From Paracoccus caeni (GTDB lineage Bacteria; Pseudomonadota; Alphaproteobacteria; Rhodobacterales; Rhodobacteraceae): a DNA stretch of 64,000 nt. Under the pieces are notes generated by a model, which was not told where the DNA came from, made no database searches, and saw only the letters and a list, made by a program, of their open reading frames with translations. The stretch's first letter is position 1. Each line of letters starts with the position of its first letter. Below, piece after piece: positions 9,472-19,161 of this stretch. The position numbers and the translations under genes are program-made. The stretch lies in the NCBI RefSeq assembly GCF_016629665.1, contig NZ_JAEPRQ010000001.1:1-64000 (forward strand), given 5' to 3'.

Positions 9472-11703
9472 ATGAGCGTTTTTGACCAGATCCGGGCCCC
9501 CGGATCATTCCCGCGGCGGCTTGCTGTGAGACGGCTTCTTCTGTCCACGATGTTCTTTGGCATTGCTTGTGCCGCGGCTTCGCCCGGCCCTGCACTGGCG
9601 CAGAATGCCGATGCAGAAGCGGCGAAAAGTCCCGCCACGACGGAGGCTGTCGTGCTGGATACAATTGTTCTCAGCGCGGCGGGTCAGCTCCCTGCGGAAT
9701 ATTCGGGCGGGCAGGTTGCCACCGGAAGCGGTGTCGGCCTGTTGGGCAACAAGGACATTATGGACACGCCCTACAGCACGGTCGCCTATACCGAGAGCCA
9801 TATCCAGAATCGCGAGGCGCAGGATATCGGTGCGGTCATCGGCGCGACCGATCCTTCGGTCTTTGTTCCGAACAAGCGCAATATTTTTGAGACCTACACG
9901 ATCCGTGGCTTTTCCAGCTCAGCCGATGACCTGTTGTTCGCCGGGCTGATCGGCATGGCACCCAACATGCGCGGGACGACGGAATTTGCCGAACGGGTCG
10001 AGGTGCTGAAGGGGCCATCGACCTTCCTCTACGGTATGCCTCCGGGGGGGAGCGTCGGTGGCGCGGTGGCGCTGGTGCCGAAACGGGCGGCGGATCAGCC
10101 TTTGACCCGGCTGACCACGACCTATGCCGCAGATAGCCTGCTGGGCGTTCATGCCGATATCGGTCGCCGGTTCGGCGCCGATAAGGAATGGGGCTTGCGG
10201 GTCAACGCGGTCTCGCGCGATGGCGATACGGCAACCGACGGTGAAAAGCATGGCGTCGATATGGGTGCTGTCGCGCTCGATTGGCGGGGTGACCGGGCGC
10301 GGGTCTTCCTTGACTACTACAAGCTGCGCGAGGACATGAACGGGGTCAATTACTTCGGTGTTTCCTTAGGGCCCGATGTGACCGTGCTGCCGGCGGCACG
10401 CAATGGGGAAAACCCGCTTGCCGCGCCGTGGTCCTATAACACCAATGAGACCGAGACATTTGTGCTGCGCAGCGAGATCGATCTGACGGATGCGGTGACC
10501 GCCTGGGCAAGCTTTGGTCGCAAGACCGGCGGTTATGACGCATTGGTCACCTCGAGCATGATCGCCAACAACGATGGCGATCTTCTGGTCAGTGGCATCC
10601 GCTCGAAACGCCAGGGAACGCAGGAATCGGGTGAGGTCGGGCTGCGTGGCAACTTTTCCACCGGCGGCGCTGACCATGACTGGACTATCACCGCGACCCA
10701 CTACCGTTCGACGAATACCTTCAAGGATGCGCGTCTTGGTGTCACCTCGGATACGAATATCGCCGATCCGGATTGGGGACTTGCCCCGGATCTGACGAAC
10801 TATGACGCGGGCGGCCCCACCCAGATCATTGGGCAGAAGCTGACCAGCATCGGCGTGGGCGACACGATCAGCGTTCTGCAGGACAGGCTGCAACTGACCT
10901 TCGGGCTGCGCCATCAGAAGATCGAAAGCCGCAACGTGTTGATTGATCCGGCGGGCGTTCGGAGCGCTGCATCAACCTATGATTCCAGCCGGACTTCGCC
11001 CGCCTTCGCCGTCGTTTACAAGGCCGCCGAGAACCTGTCTTTCTATGGAAATTATATCGAAGGGCTCAGCGCGGGGCAGGCAGCACCGGTGACGGCGGTG
11101 AATGCCGGTCAGGTGCTGGCGCCCTATCAGACCAAACAGGTCGAGATCGGCGGCAAATGGGATTTGGGCGGTTTCACCACGACGCTGGCATTGTTCCAGA
11201 TCGAAAAGCCAAGCGCCTATCTGGACCCGGTCAGCATGGTTTACGGCGTTTATGGAGAGCAGCGTAATCGGGGTGTCGAGGCCAATGTCTTCGGTGAAAT
11301 CCAGCCCGGGCTGCGTCTGCTTGGCGGTGCATCCTATATCGATGCCAAGGTCACCAGCGCCAGCGATCCTGCGAATGACGGCAAGACGGCGGCGGGCACC
11401 CCGGCCTTCATGGCAAAGCTTGGTCTGGAATATGATCTGCCCTCGCTGCCCGGCCTGACCCTGACCGGCAACCTGAATCATATCGGCAAGCGCTATGCGA
11501 ACAACGACAACAGCCTGTCGCTGCCCTCCTATACCGTTCTTGATCTTGGTGCGCGCTATGAGACCCAGATCAGCGGCAATCCTTTGTCTCTGCGGGCCTC
11601 GGTTCAGAACGTGACGGATGAAGCCTACTGGGTCGGAGGCAATCTGTCGGGCGGCTATGGTGCGCCACGCACGTTATTGCTGTCGGCGTCGATGGACTTC
11701 TGA
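9472..11703 (+). CDS. TonB-dependent siderophore receptor
   Basis: Outer-membrane receptor of 743 residues (753 if the ATG at 9442 is used). It has a signal peptide (RRLAVRRLLLSTMFFGIACAAA, cleavage near ALA-QN), a TonB-box-like DTIVLSA stretch after it, an N-terminal plug (MDTPYSTVAYTESHI, then VLKGPSTFLYGMPPGGSVGG) and a long beta-barrel ending in a C-terminal aromatic residue (LSASMDF). The plug motif is that of siderophore receptors such as FhuA/FpvA. It opens an operon with two ABC systems, so it brings a ferric siderophore to the periplasm for them. No siderophore synthesis genes are present, suggesting uptake of a foreign or separately encoded siderophore. Confidence 0.9.
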   Translation: MSVFDQIRAPGSFPRRLAVRRLLLSTMFFGIACAAASPGPALAQNADAEAAKSPATTEAVVLDTIVLSAAGQLPAEYSGGQVATGSGVGLLGNKDIMDTPYSTVAYTESHIQNREAQDIGAVIGATDPSVFVPNKRNIFETYTIRGFSSSADDLLFAGLIGMAPNMRGTTEFAERVEVLKGPSTFLYGMPPGGSVGGAVALVPKRAADQPLTRLTTTYAADSLLGVHADIGRRFGADKEWGLRVNAVSRDGDTATDGEKHGVDMGAVALDWRGDRARVFLDYYKLREDMNGVNYFGVSLGPDVTVLPAARNGENPLAAPWSYNTNETETFVLRSEIDLTDAVTAWASFGRKTGGYDALVTSSMIANNDGDLLVSGIRSKRQGTQESGEVGLRGNFSTGGADHDWTITATHYRSTNTFKDARLGVTSDTNIADPDWGLAPDLTNYDAGGPTQIIGQKLTSIGVGDTISVLQDRLQLTFGLRHQKIESRNVLIDPAGVRSAASTYDSSRTSPAFAVVYKAAENLSFYGNYIEGLSAGQAAPVTAVNAGQVLAPYQTKQVEIGGKWDLGGFTTTLALFQIEKPSAYLDPVSMVYGVYGEQRNRGVEANVFGEIQPGLRLLGGASYIDAKVTSASDPANDGKTAAGTPAFMAKLGLEYDLPSLPGLTLTGNLNHIGKRYANNDNSLSLPSYTVLDLGARYETQISGNPLSLRASVQNVTDEAYWVGGNLSGGYGAPRTLLLSASMDF

Positions 11704-11785
11704 TCCGACCTTTTTCCTTACCATCTGAAACGGTGACAGCGGCTTATTCGCTGCCGCCACACCTCCGCCCGGTGGACCATTGGCA

Positions 11786-13555
11786 ATGAGTCACGATACA
11801 GCCTCCGTCTTGACCGCCCCGTTATCTCCGGTCCGGCTATTGCTGCGGCCGATCCGTGCACGGCTTTGGCTGGCAATGGTGCTGGCCGGGGCCGGGCAGG
11901 GCCTGACGCTGATCCCGCTGGCCGGGATTGGTCATGCGGCTCAGCTTGCGCTGAACGGGGGCATGGTGCCGGTCGCGCCGCTGGTCGTATTCTGCCTGCT
12001 TTGGCTTGGCCTTGGACTTGCACTGATGACGCTGTCTGAGTTTCTGGCGCATCTGGCAGATAACCGGCTGACAACAGGCCTGAGGCTTCAACTTGCCGAC
12101 CATCTGTCCCGCCTGCCGCTGGGCTGGTTCGGTCGCCACGAATCCGGCGAGATCAAGCAGTTTCTGCAGGACGATATCGCCGCGCTGCACGGCCTGAGCG
12201 CGCATTACTATACGACCAGGGCGCGCTGTATCGGTGCAATGATGGCATCGGTCTTGTTTCTGTTCTGGATCGACTGGCGATTGGCATTGCCAGCCTTGCT
12301 GCCATTTCCGCTGTTCTACCTGATCTTTGGTGCAGCAAAGCGATCCATCAGTGCCGAACGCATGCAGGCTTTCATCGACGGGCAGGCGCGGATCAATAAT
12401 GCGGTGGTGGAATTCCTTCAGGGCCTGCCTGTGCTGAAGACCTTTGGCGAGACAGGCCGGGCCTCGGATCGCTATCATGCCGCTGTGAGCGATTTCGCGA
12501 CCGCTTTTCTGGGATTTACCCGCCCGCTGATCGCGCCGATGGCGAATGCAAACGCCGTGATCGCGCCCGTGACGGTGCTGGGCGTGACATTGGGTGTTGG
12601 CACGGTTTTCATCGCGGCTGGGGTCATTAAACCTGCGGTTTTGCCGGCCTTTCTGTTGATCGCGCCGGGCATCTCTGCCCCGCTGATGCTTTTCGGCTTT
12701 CTTGGTCACGCTGTCGCCAACGCCACGGGGGCAGCGGAACGGATCTGCGCCGTTCTGGCCACGCCTCCTCTGCCCGAGCCGTCGCCCGAGGCGCAGCGAA
12801 AGCCACGCGGCTATAAGATCAGCTTTCACGGGGTCAGCCATGTGCAAGACGGTGGCCATACCGTCCTGTCGGATATCGATCTGACGCTGGAAGAGGGCAG
12901 CGTCACCGCGCTGGTCGGCCCGTCCGGCGCTGGCAAATCGACACTGGGGCGGCTGCTGCTGCGCTTTGACGATCCATCGCGGGGCCAGATCACATTGGGC
13001 GACGCCGACCTGCGCCAGATCGGAAACGCCGAACTATACCGCCATATCGGCTTTGTCCTTCAGGATGTCCGGCTGATCCGTGCCAGTCTGCACGACAATA
13101 TCGCGCTTGGCCGTATGACGGCGAGCCGCGCCGAGGTCGAGGCGGCGGCGCGCGCCGCAGCTATCCATGACCGGATCATGGCGCTGCCGAACGGATATGA
13201 CACGGTTGTCGGTGATGACACGCGGCTGTCGGGGGGCGAGGCGCAGCGTGTCAGCATCGCTCGCGCGGTGCTGTTGGATGCGCCGGTGCTGGTGATGGAC
13301 GAGGCAACTTCGGCCATCGATCTTGAAAACGAAGCATTGGTGCAGGCGACGCTGGCGCGGTTCGCGCAGGGCCGCACCGTTCTGACGATCGCGCATCGGC
13401 TTGATACCATTTTTGCAGCGGACCGGATTATCGTCATGGATCAGGGGCGCATTGTCGAGGATGGCTGCCACCAGATGCTGTTAGCGGCGGGCGGGCTTTA
13501 TGCGCGGCTCTGGTCTGCGGGTGGTTATGGCGGTGCGCCAGAGGACCGGCGATGA
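11786..13555 (+). CDS. Fused permease-ATPase ABC half transporter 1 (siderophore locus)
   Basis: A 589-residue exporter-fold half transporter: six membrane segments in the N-terminal 320 residues, then a nucleotide-binding domain with Walker A (VGPSGAGKST), signature (LSGGEAQR) and Walker B (VLVMDEAT). It overlaps the next, similar gene by four bases, so the two probably form a heterodimer. Pairs like this beside siderophore receptors include YbtP/YbtQ and IrtA/IrtB, which have an exporter fold but import siderophores; export cannot be excluded. The start chosen is ATG 11786 with GGTGGA nine bases upstream; a TTG at 11780 is too close to it. Confidence 0.8.
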   Translation: MSHDTASVLTAPLSPVRLLLRPIRARLWLAMVLAGAGQGLTLIPLAGIGHAAQLALNGGMVPVAPLVVFCLLWLGLGLALMTLSEFLAHLADNRLTTGLRLQLADHLSRLPLGWFGRHESGEIKQFLQDDIAALHGLSAHYYTTRARCIGAMMASVLFLFWIDWRLALPALLPFPLFYLIFGAAKRSISAERMQAFIDGQARINNAVVEFLQGLPVLKTFGETGRASDRYHAAVSDFATAFLGFTRPLIAPMANANAVIAPVTVLGVTLGVGTVFIAAGVIKPAVLPAFLLIAPGISAPLMLFGFLGHAVANATGAAERICAVLATPPLPEPSPEAQRKPRGYKISFHGVSHVQDGGHTVLSDIDLTLEEGSVTALVGPSGAGKSTLGRLLLRFDDPSRGQITLGDADLRQIGNAELYRHIGFVLQDVRLIRASLHDNIALGRMTASRAEVEAAARAAAIHDRIMALPNGYDTVVGDDTRLSGGEAQRVSIARAVLLDAPVLVMDEATSAIDLENEALVQATLARFAQGRTVLTIAHRLDTIFAADRIIVMDQGRIVEDGCHQMLLAAGGLYARLWSAGGYGGAPEDRR

Positions 13556-15216
13556 TCCGAGGTCTTACGCATCTTCTGGGCCCCGATCACACGGTTCTGC
13601 GGCGTTATATCTGGCTGGCGCTGGTCTCTGGGGTATTGAACGGGCTGACCATCGCGGCAATCGCGCCGGTGCTGACCCGCCTTCTACACGGGGACATTCG
13701 CGCGGCACTGCCATGGCTTTGCGCGATGCTGATCGGAGTATTGATCTGCTGGCTGTGGCGCAGGCGCGTCGAGATGGCCGGTGTCGATGTTGGCATTGCG
13801 GTGCTTGGCCGGGGTCGCGCGCGGATCGGCAATCACGTCTCGTCGCTGCCAGCAGGCTGGTTCACGCCCGATAACACCGCCCGCTTAAGCCACGTCATTA
13901 CAGATGGCGTGATGGAGGTGGCGCAGCTTCCGGCGCATGTCTTTACCCCGGTTCTGTCGGGGATGGTGGTGCCGGTCACGGTGTCATTGGCCTTGCTTGC
14001 ACTAGACTGGCGAATGGGCCTGTTGGCGCTGGTGGCCTTGCCGATTATGGCGGTGGTCTTTGGTCTTGCGGCGCGTCTAGGCGCATCTGCAGATGCCGTG
14101 TGGCATCAAAGCGCAGCGGAAACCAGCGCCCGAGCGGTCGAGTTTGCGCACGATCAGGCCGTCATGCGGGCATTTGGCGGCGGCACGGATTTTCTGGATC
14201 AGGCGGTCGCGTTCCAGCAGAAGACGGGGGGCCGGCTGATCCGGTTGTCGCTTCTGTCGGGGATAATGAACGGCTGGCTGGTGCAGACGGTGTTTGCCGG
14301 GCTGCTGATCATTGGTTTGCAAAAACTGGCGCCAGGTGCATCGTCCCAAACGATTATCGCGGCGGTCGTGTCGTTGTTGCTGGCCAGTCGCTTCGTCGAG
14401 CCGCTGTTGGAAGTCGCAGCCTATGCCGGGGCGTTACATGGTGCGCGCGGCCAACTTGATGCGATTGACGCGATCCTGTCTGCCACGCCCTTGCCGGAAC
14501 CAGATCGGCCACAGTTACCCGCAGACAGCACGGTTGAACTGCGGAATGTGACCTTCCGTTACAGCCCCGGCGCCCTTGCGGTTCTGGATGATGTCTCGTT
14601 CCGTATCGCTCCGGGCGAGATGGTTGCGCTTGTCGGTGCCTCGGGGTCAGGGAAGACGACGATATTGCGGCTGGTTGCGCGGTTTCTTGACCCCGAAGAT
14701 GGCTGCATCGCCATTGGTGGAATCGATCTGCGCTGTATCGGTGCCCGTGATCTGACAGCCAGTATCAGCCAGGTTTTTCAAGAAAGCTGGCTGTTTTCCG
14801 GCACGATCCGCGAGAATATCCTGCTTGGCCGGGCCCGGGCCAGCGACGCGGAATTGGCCGAGGCGATCCGGCTTGCCGGGATGGATGAGATCATCGCCCG
14901 CCTGCCTGACGGACTTGAGGCCGAGGTGGGGGGGGCGGGCAGCCTGCTATCGGGCGGCGAGCGTCAGCGGGTTGCCATCGCGCGCGCCCTGATCAAGCGT
15001 GCCCCTATCCTGCTGGTCGATGAGGCGACGGCGGCGCTTGATGCGGAGAATGAGGCGATCATCGCCGATGCGCTGGCTGGTCTGCGCGGCAAAGCCACGA
15101 TCATCGTGATTGCACACCGACCTGCGACACTGCGGATGGCCGACCGAATCCTGACATTGGCGCAGGGCAAGCTGATCAAGAATGGAAGTTCCGGCGGCGC
15201 ACGAGGCGAGCCGTGA
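13552..15216 (+). CDS. Fused permease-ATPase ABC half transporter 2 (siderophore locus)
   Basis: A 554-residue partner of the preceding protein with the same layout: about six membrane segments (first at residues 15-60), then a nucleotide-binding domain with Walker A (VGASGSGKTT), signature (LSGGERQR) and Walker B (ILLVDEAT). The ATG overlaps the previous stop as ATGA, and its own stop overlaps the GTG of the next permease gene. Membership in the same transcript as a receptor and a FatBCDE-like importer ties it to ferric siderophore handling. Both ATPase sites look intact in this pair, unlike many heterodimeric ABC exporters. Confidence 0.8.
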   Translation: MIRGLTHLLGPDHTVLRRYIWLALVSGVLNGLTIAAIAPVLTRLLHGDIRAALPWLCAMLIGVLICWLWRRRVEMAGVDVGIAVLGRGRARIGNHVSSLPAGWFTPDNTARLSHVITDGVMEVAQLPAHVFTPVLSGMVVPVTVSLALLALDWRMGLLALVALPIMAVVFGLAARLGASADAVWHQSAAETSARAVEFAHDQAVMRAFGGGTDFLDQAVAFQQKTGGRLIRLSLLSGIMNGWLVQTVFAGLLIIGLQKLAPGASSQTIIAAVVSLLLASRFVEPLLEVAAYAGALHGARGQLDAIDAILSATPLPEPDRPQLPADSTVELRNVTFRYSPGALAVLDDVSFRIAPGEMVALVGASGSGKTTILRLVARFLDPEDGCIAIGGIDLRCIGARDLTASISQVFQESWLFSGTIRENILLGRARASDAELAEAIRLAGMDEIIARLPDGLEAEVGGAGSLLSGGERQRVAIARALIKRAPILLVDEATAALDAENEAIIADALAGLRGKATIIVIAHRPATLRMADRILTLAQGKLIKNGSSGGARGEP

Positions 15217-16157
15217 TCCGCGTTGCCTTACCTGTCGCCTTTCTCTTTCTATGTCTTGCCTCGATCTCTATCGGGGCCGGGCGGATGAGCCTTTCCGCGC
15301 TGTGGTCGCTGGACCGAGAGGCATGGCTGACGCTGACGGCAAGCCGTATACCGCGCCTTGCAACCCTGATCCTGACGGGTATCGGGCTGGCGGTCTGCGG
15401 GGTGATCCTGCAGCACGTGGTCCGCAACCGTTTCGTCGAGCCAGCAACGACTGGCGGGTTGGAAGCGGCGAAGCTGGGTATTCTTGTCGCACTGACGCTG
15501 ATGCCGGGACAGGGGCAGGGCGCGCGGATGGTCATGGCGATGGCGTTCTGCTTCGTCGCCAGCCTGATCTGGGTTGCGCTGATTACCCGCATCCGGCTCC
15601 GCAATGTCGTGCTGGTTCCGGTGATCGGGCTGATGTATGGCGCGGTGCTTGGCGCGCTGGCTGATCTTTATGGCTACAGTCGCAACATACTGCAAAGCAT
15701 ACAGGGCTGGATGCTTGGCGATTTCTCGAAGATCGTGCAGGGCAATTACGAAATCGTCTGGCTGATCCTGCCTGTCGTCGTTCTGACCAGCCTATTCGCG
15801 CATCGCCTCACCCTCATGGGTATGGGGCAAGAGATGTCCCGCAGTCTTGGCCTTCGGTGGGAGGGTATGGTCCTGCTGAGCCTGATGCTGGTATCGGCCA
15901 CGGTGTCGGTCACGGTCATTACCGTAGGTGCGATCCCGTTTGTGGGTCTGGTCGTGCCGAATCTCGTCACGCTGTGGAAGGGCGACAACCTTTCACGGAC
16001 CCTGCCGTTGGTCGGGTTCGGCGGGGCGGTTCTGCTTCTGGTCTGCGACATTCTGGGCCGACTGGTGATCCGGCCTTATGAAGTGCCGATCGGGATGACG
16101 GTCGGCGGGATCGGTGGGCTGATCTTTCTTGCGCTCATCCTGAAGAGGGTCGGCTGA
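15213..16157 (+). CDS. Iron-siderophore ABC permease 1 (FecCD family)
   Basis: A 314-residue FecCD/BtuC-type inner-membrane permease with about nine to ten hydrophobic segments. The family-typical stretches are LTASRIPRLATLILTGIGLAVCG near the N-terminus and GAIPFVGLVVPNL with LPLVGFGGAVLLLVCDILGR near the C-terminus. It starts at GTG 15213 inside the end of the previous gene. With the next gene it forms the permease heterodimer of a CeuBC/FatCD-type importer. Confidence 0.88.
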   Translation: MIRVALPVAFLFLCLASISIGAGRMSLSALWSLDREAWLTLTASRIPRLATLILTGIGLAVCGVILQHVVRNRFVEPATTGGLEAAKLGILVALTLMPGQGQGARMVMAMAFCFVASLIWVALITRIRLRNVVLVPVIGLMYGAVLGALADLYGYSRNILQSIQGWMLGDFSKIVQGNYEIVWLILPVVVLTSLFAHRLTLMGMGQEMSRSLGLRWEGMVLLSLMLVSATVSVTVITVGAIPFVGLVVPNLVTLWKGDNLSRTLPLVGFGGAVLLLVCDILGRLVIRPYEVPIGMTVGGIGGLIFLALILKRVG

Positions 16158-17095
16158 TGAGGGTGGCGCTGATCCTGACGGGCCTTCTGGCGCTGGCGGC
16201 GCTTTACGTGTTGCCGGGGTCGGGCCTCGATATGGACTACGTGATCCCCAGACGGCTCGGCAGGCTTGCCGCAATGGTGATCTGCGGCATCGCGGTGGCG
16301 TTCTCTTCGATCACCTTCCAGACCCTGACCGGCAATCGCATCCTGACACCGTCGATCATGGGATATGAGGCGGTCTATCTGATGTGGCAGTCGCTGATGA
16401 TCCTGTCACTTGGCACCGCCAGTCTGCGATTGATGGGCACGAACGGCAATTTTATCACCTCGATTATGATCATGCTGGCGTGGTCGCTGGCCTTGCATCG
16501 CTGGCTGTTTCGGGACGGGCGAAACAATGTCTGGCTTCTGCTGCTGGTCGGACTGGTGCTGACCATGGTGATCACGACCTTCACCCAGTTTGTGCAACTG
16601 CGCATCAGTCCCGGAGAGTTCGCGGTTTTCCAAAGCTTCGCGCAGATGTCTTTCGACCGGGTCGATTCTGTCCGGCTTGTCTGGTCGGCGGCGCTGCTGG
16701 CGCTGGTGATCGCTGCAGGGTGGCGCAGTCTGAGAGTGCTGGACGTGCTGGCCCTTGGCCGCGATCAGGCGATTTCACTGGGCGTTGATCACCGAGCGAT
16801 GGTGCGATTTCTGCTGGCGCTGATCTCGGTTCTGGTGGCGGTCTCGACCAGCCTGATCGGGCCAAGTGCCTTCATGGGCATCTTCGTGGCCAATGTTGCC
16901 TATCTGCTTGCACCGGATGCCAGACATCGCAGGCTGCTACCGATTGGCGCGGCCATTGCCATCGCGATGTTCCTGATTGCGCAGATCATGGTCGAGCAGG
17001 TCTTCGATTCCAGAACCACAGTCGGGATCCTTATCAATCTGACCTGCGGCGTCTGGTTTCTGGCACTGATGCTGCGATCCGGGAGGCAAGGATGA
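16157..17095 (+). CDS. Iron-siderophore ABC permease 2 (FecCD family)
   Basis: A 312-residue FecCD-type permease, more similar in style to CeuC/FatC (GRLAAMVICGIAVAFSSITF and GPSAFMGIFVANVAYLL). It begins at ATG 16157, sharing one base with the TGA of the previous gene, and its end overlaps the ATPase gene. It forms the inner-membrane channel with the preceding protein and takes substrate from the CeuE-like binding protein encoded two genes downstream. Confidence 0.88.
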   Translation: MRVALILTGLLALAALYVLPGSGLDMDYVIPRRLGRLAAMVICGIAVAFSSITFQTLTGNRILTPSIMGYEAVYLMWQSLMILSLGTASLRLMGTNGNFITSIMIMLAWSLALHRWLFRDGRNNVWLLLLVGLVLTMVITTFTQFVQLRISPGEFAVFQSFAQMSFDRVDSVRLVWSAALLALVIAAGWRSLRVLDVLALGRDQAISLGVDHRAMVRFLLALISVLVAVSTSLIGPSAFMGIFVANVAYLLAPDARHRRLLPIGAAIAIAMFLIAQIMVEQVFDSRTTVGILINLTCGVWFLALMLRSGRQG

Positions 17096-17865
17096 TCGCC
17101 GTTGACGGCCTTTGCAAAAGCTATGGTTCCCGGCAGGTTCTGTCCGATGTCAGCGCCGAATTTCCGGCCGGGCAACTGACGGCGCTGATCGGCCCGAATG
17201 GGGCGGGCAAGTCCACGTTGCTGATGCTGATCGCCCGCCTGTTGGCTCCGGGCGCAGGCACCATCACCCTGAGCGGCCGCGACATCGTGCAGATTCCGAT
17301 TGCCGATTATGCACGGCAGGTCGCGACGCTGCGCCAGATGCCCGCGCTGGATCTGCGGCTGACGGTTGAAGATTTGGTCAGCTTCGGGCGCTTTCCCTAT
17401 AGCAGGGGCCGACTGACAGCAGATGATCGCCGCGCGGTGGATCATGCGATCTCGTTCCTGTCGCTGGACCAGATGCGCCACGCCCGGATCGACGAACTTA
17501 GCGGCGGTCAACGTCAGATGGCATTCCTTGCCATGACCATCGCACAGGAGACGCCCTGCTTGTTGCTCGATGAGCCGCTCAACAATCTCGATATTCATCA
17601 TGGCGTGCAAATCATGTCGGCGCTGCGCGAACTGTGCGACGGGACTGGCCGGACGGTCGTTCTGGTCATCCATGACATCAATTTCGCGATCAACTTTGCC
17701 GACCGAATTCTGGCGCTGAAGGGGGGGCGGGTGCATTCGGCGGGCACTGTCGATGAGCTCGCGACCCCGTCGCGGCTGAGTGATCTGTTCGATCAGCGCT
17801 GCGAAATCCTGAACCGGCCAACAGGTCGGCTTTGTGACTATTTCACCAAAGGAGAGACAGAATGA
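17092..17865 (+). CDS. Iron-siderophore ABC ATPase
   Basis: A 257-residue FepC/CeuD-type ATPase with Walker A (GPNGAGKST), signature (LSGGQRQM), Walker B (CLLLDEP) and H-loop (VIHDINFA). It begins at ATG 17092 behind GGGAGG, overlaps both neighbours by four bases and energises the permease pair encoded just upstream. Confidence 0.9.
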   Translation: MIAVDGLCKSYGSRQVLSDVSAEFPAGQLTALIGPNGAGKSTLLMLIARLLAPGAGTITLSGRDIVQIPIADYARQVATLRQMPALDLRLTVEDLVSFGRFPYSRGRLTADDRRAVDHAISFLSLDQMRHARIDELSGGQRQMAFLAMTIAQETPCLLLDEPLNNLDIHHGVQIMSALRELCDGTGRTVVLVIHDINFAINFADRILALKGGRVHSAGTVDELATPSRLSDLFDQRCEILNRPTGRLCDYFTKGETE

Positions 17866-18803
17866 TCAGGCTTCAAAGGCTGATGGCATTCGCGTTGGTT
17901 CTGACCACGCTGACCGCCGCTATTCCGGCCAGGGCCGATGATTTCGCGCCGATTACCGTGACACATTCGCTGGGCGAAACAGTGATCGGGCAGCGTCCCT
18001 TGACCGTCGCTGCGCTTGACATGAACGAGCTCGACTTCCTTGACCGTCTTGGCGTGCCGGTCGCCGGGGCCCCCAAGGATTTCGTGCCACATTTCCTTGA
18101 GAAATACCGTGACGACGCTGCCGTTGCCGATCTGGGATTCATCGTCAAGCCGAACATCGAAAAGGTCCACGCACTGCGCCCGGACCTGATATTGATCACA
18201 TCGCTTCAGGCCGAGCATTATGCCGAAATGTCGCGCTTTGCCCCGGTGATCCATTTCGACGTCGATTATCGCGACAGCAGCGCCGATCATATCGGCATTG
18301 TTCGCGACCATTTTCTGTTACTGGCGCAGATATTCGGAAAAGAAGACCGCGCGCAGCAGGTTTTGGCAGAGTTCGACCGGAAACTCGCGGACGTGCAGGC
18401 TCTGACGAAGGACAGGCCGGAACGCGCGCTGATTGTCATGCATAACAATGGCGCCTTTAGCGCATTCGGCACGGCTTCGCGCTATGGCTTCGTTTTTGAC
18501 GCATTCGGGGTGAAGCCCGCCAATCCCGAAGGTGACAGCGCGCTGCATGGTCAGCCCGTCACCAGCGAGTTCATTCAGGCCACCAACCCCGACATGATTT
18601 TCGTGATTGATCGCACGGCGGTGATGGAGCGGCGCGATGTGATCGACGTGGCGTCGCTGGAAAACCCATTGCTGCGCGAAACCCGCGCCTGGCAGAACGG
18701 GAAGGTGATCCTCGTCGATCCCGAGGCCTGGTATGTGACCGCAGCCAGCATCACCCCGCTGGAGATCGTCATGGAAGAGGTGGGTGAGGCTTATAGCGAT
18801 TGA
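17862..18803 (+). CDS. CeuE/FatB-type siderophore-binding protein
   Basis: Periplasmic binding protein of 313 residues with a signal peptide (hydrophobic 8-20, cleavage near ARA-DD; no lipobox). It has the fold and landmarks of the CeuE/FatB/YclQ group: DLGF.VKPNIEKV, SRYGFVFD and NPDMIFVIDRTAV. His229 (ALHGQ) and Tyr291 (AWYVTAAS) fall where CeuE uses His227 and Tyr288 to complete the iron coordination of tetradentate catecholates. This suggests a bis-catecholate or linear catecholate hydrolysis product as ligand; that is inference from family knowledge. It is the last gene of the locus. Confidence 0.87.
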   Translation: MIRLQRLMAFALVLTTLTAAIPARADDFAPITVTHSLGETVIGQRPLTVAALDMNELDFLDRLGVPVAGAPKDFVPHFLEKYRDDAAVADLGFIVKPNIEKVHALRPDLILITSLQAEHYAEMSRFAPVIHFDVDYRDSSADHIGIVRDHFLLLAQIFGKEDRAQQVLAEFDRKLADVQALTKDRPERALIVMHNNGAFSAFGTASRYGFVFDAFGVKPANPEGDSALHGQPVTSEFIQATNPDMIFVIDRTAVMERRDVIDVASLENPLLRETRAWQNGKVILVDPEAWYVTAASITPLEIVMEEVGEAYSD

Positions 18804-19161
18804 TACAGCATCCTGACGGGGTTGTTTACGGGCCAGATCGCGAAGCTGCATTGGCAAGAGGCCGCATATTCCGCGCGCCACAACACGACCTCGCAAATGC
18901 GGGTTTGGGGCCTCTTTACCTCCTTTATCGGCAGTGTGAGTGGATCTGAGCAATTGTCCGATCGGCAAGAAATTGCCCACGCCATGAGCGCGGGAAATAT
19001 TTTCTTCTAAGACGTGATTTCCGGGGCATACTCAGAATCACGTTATCGCATTGTAACAGTTTGATAAAATTTCGCATTAACACGTCTTCTGCGTGTGGTG
19101 AGCGCCATATCATTGCTCATCGCGAAGAACGCTCAGGGCGTCTCCATTGACGGAGTGACAG
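18804..19161 (+). promoter_or_regulatory. Upstream region of the NolX/HrpF-like gene
   Basis: A 358-base gap with no credible gene. It holds an inverted repeat, ACGTGATT at 19012-19019 and AATCACGT at 19036-19043 (8-bp arms, 16-base spacer), about 120 bases before the next start, in an AT-rich setting (TTTGATAAAATTTCGCATTAA nearby). This is a plausible operator or promoter element for the T3SS-associated gene. I did not find a clear hrp box or tts box. No strong terminator for the siderophore operon is evident. Confidence 0.4.
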
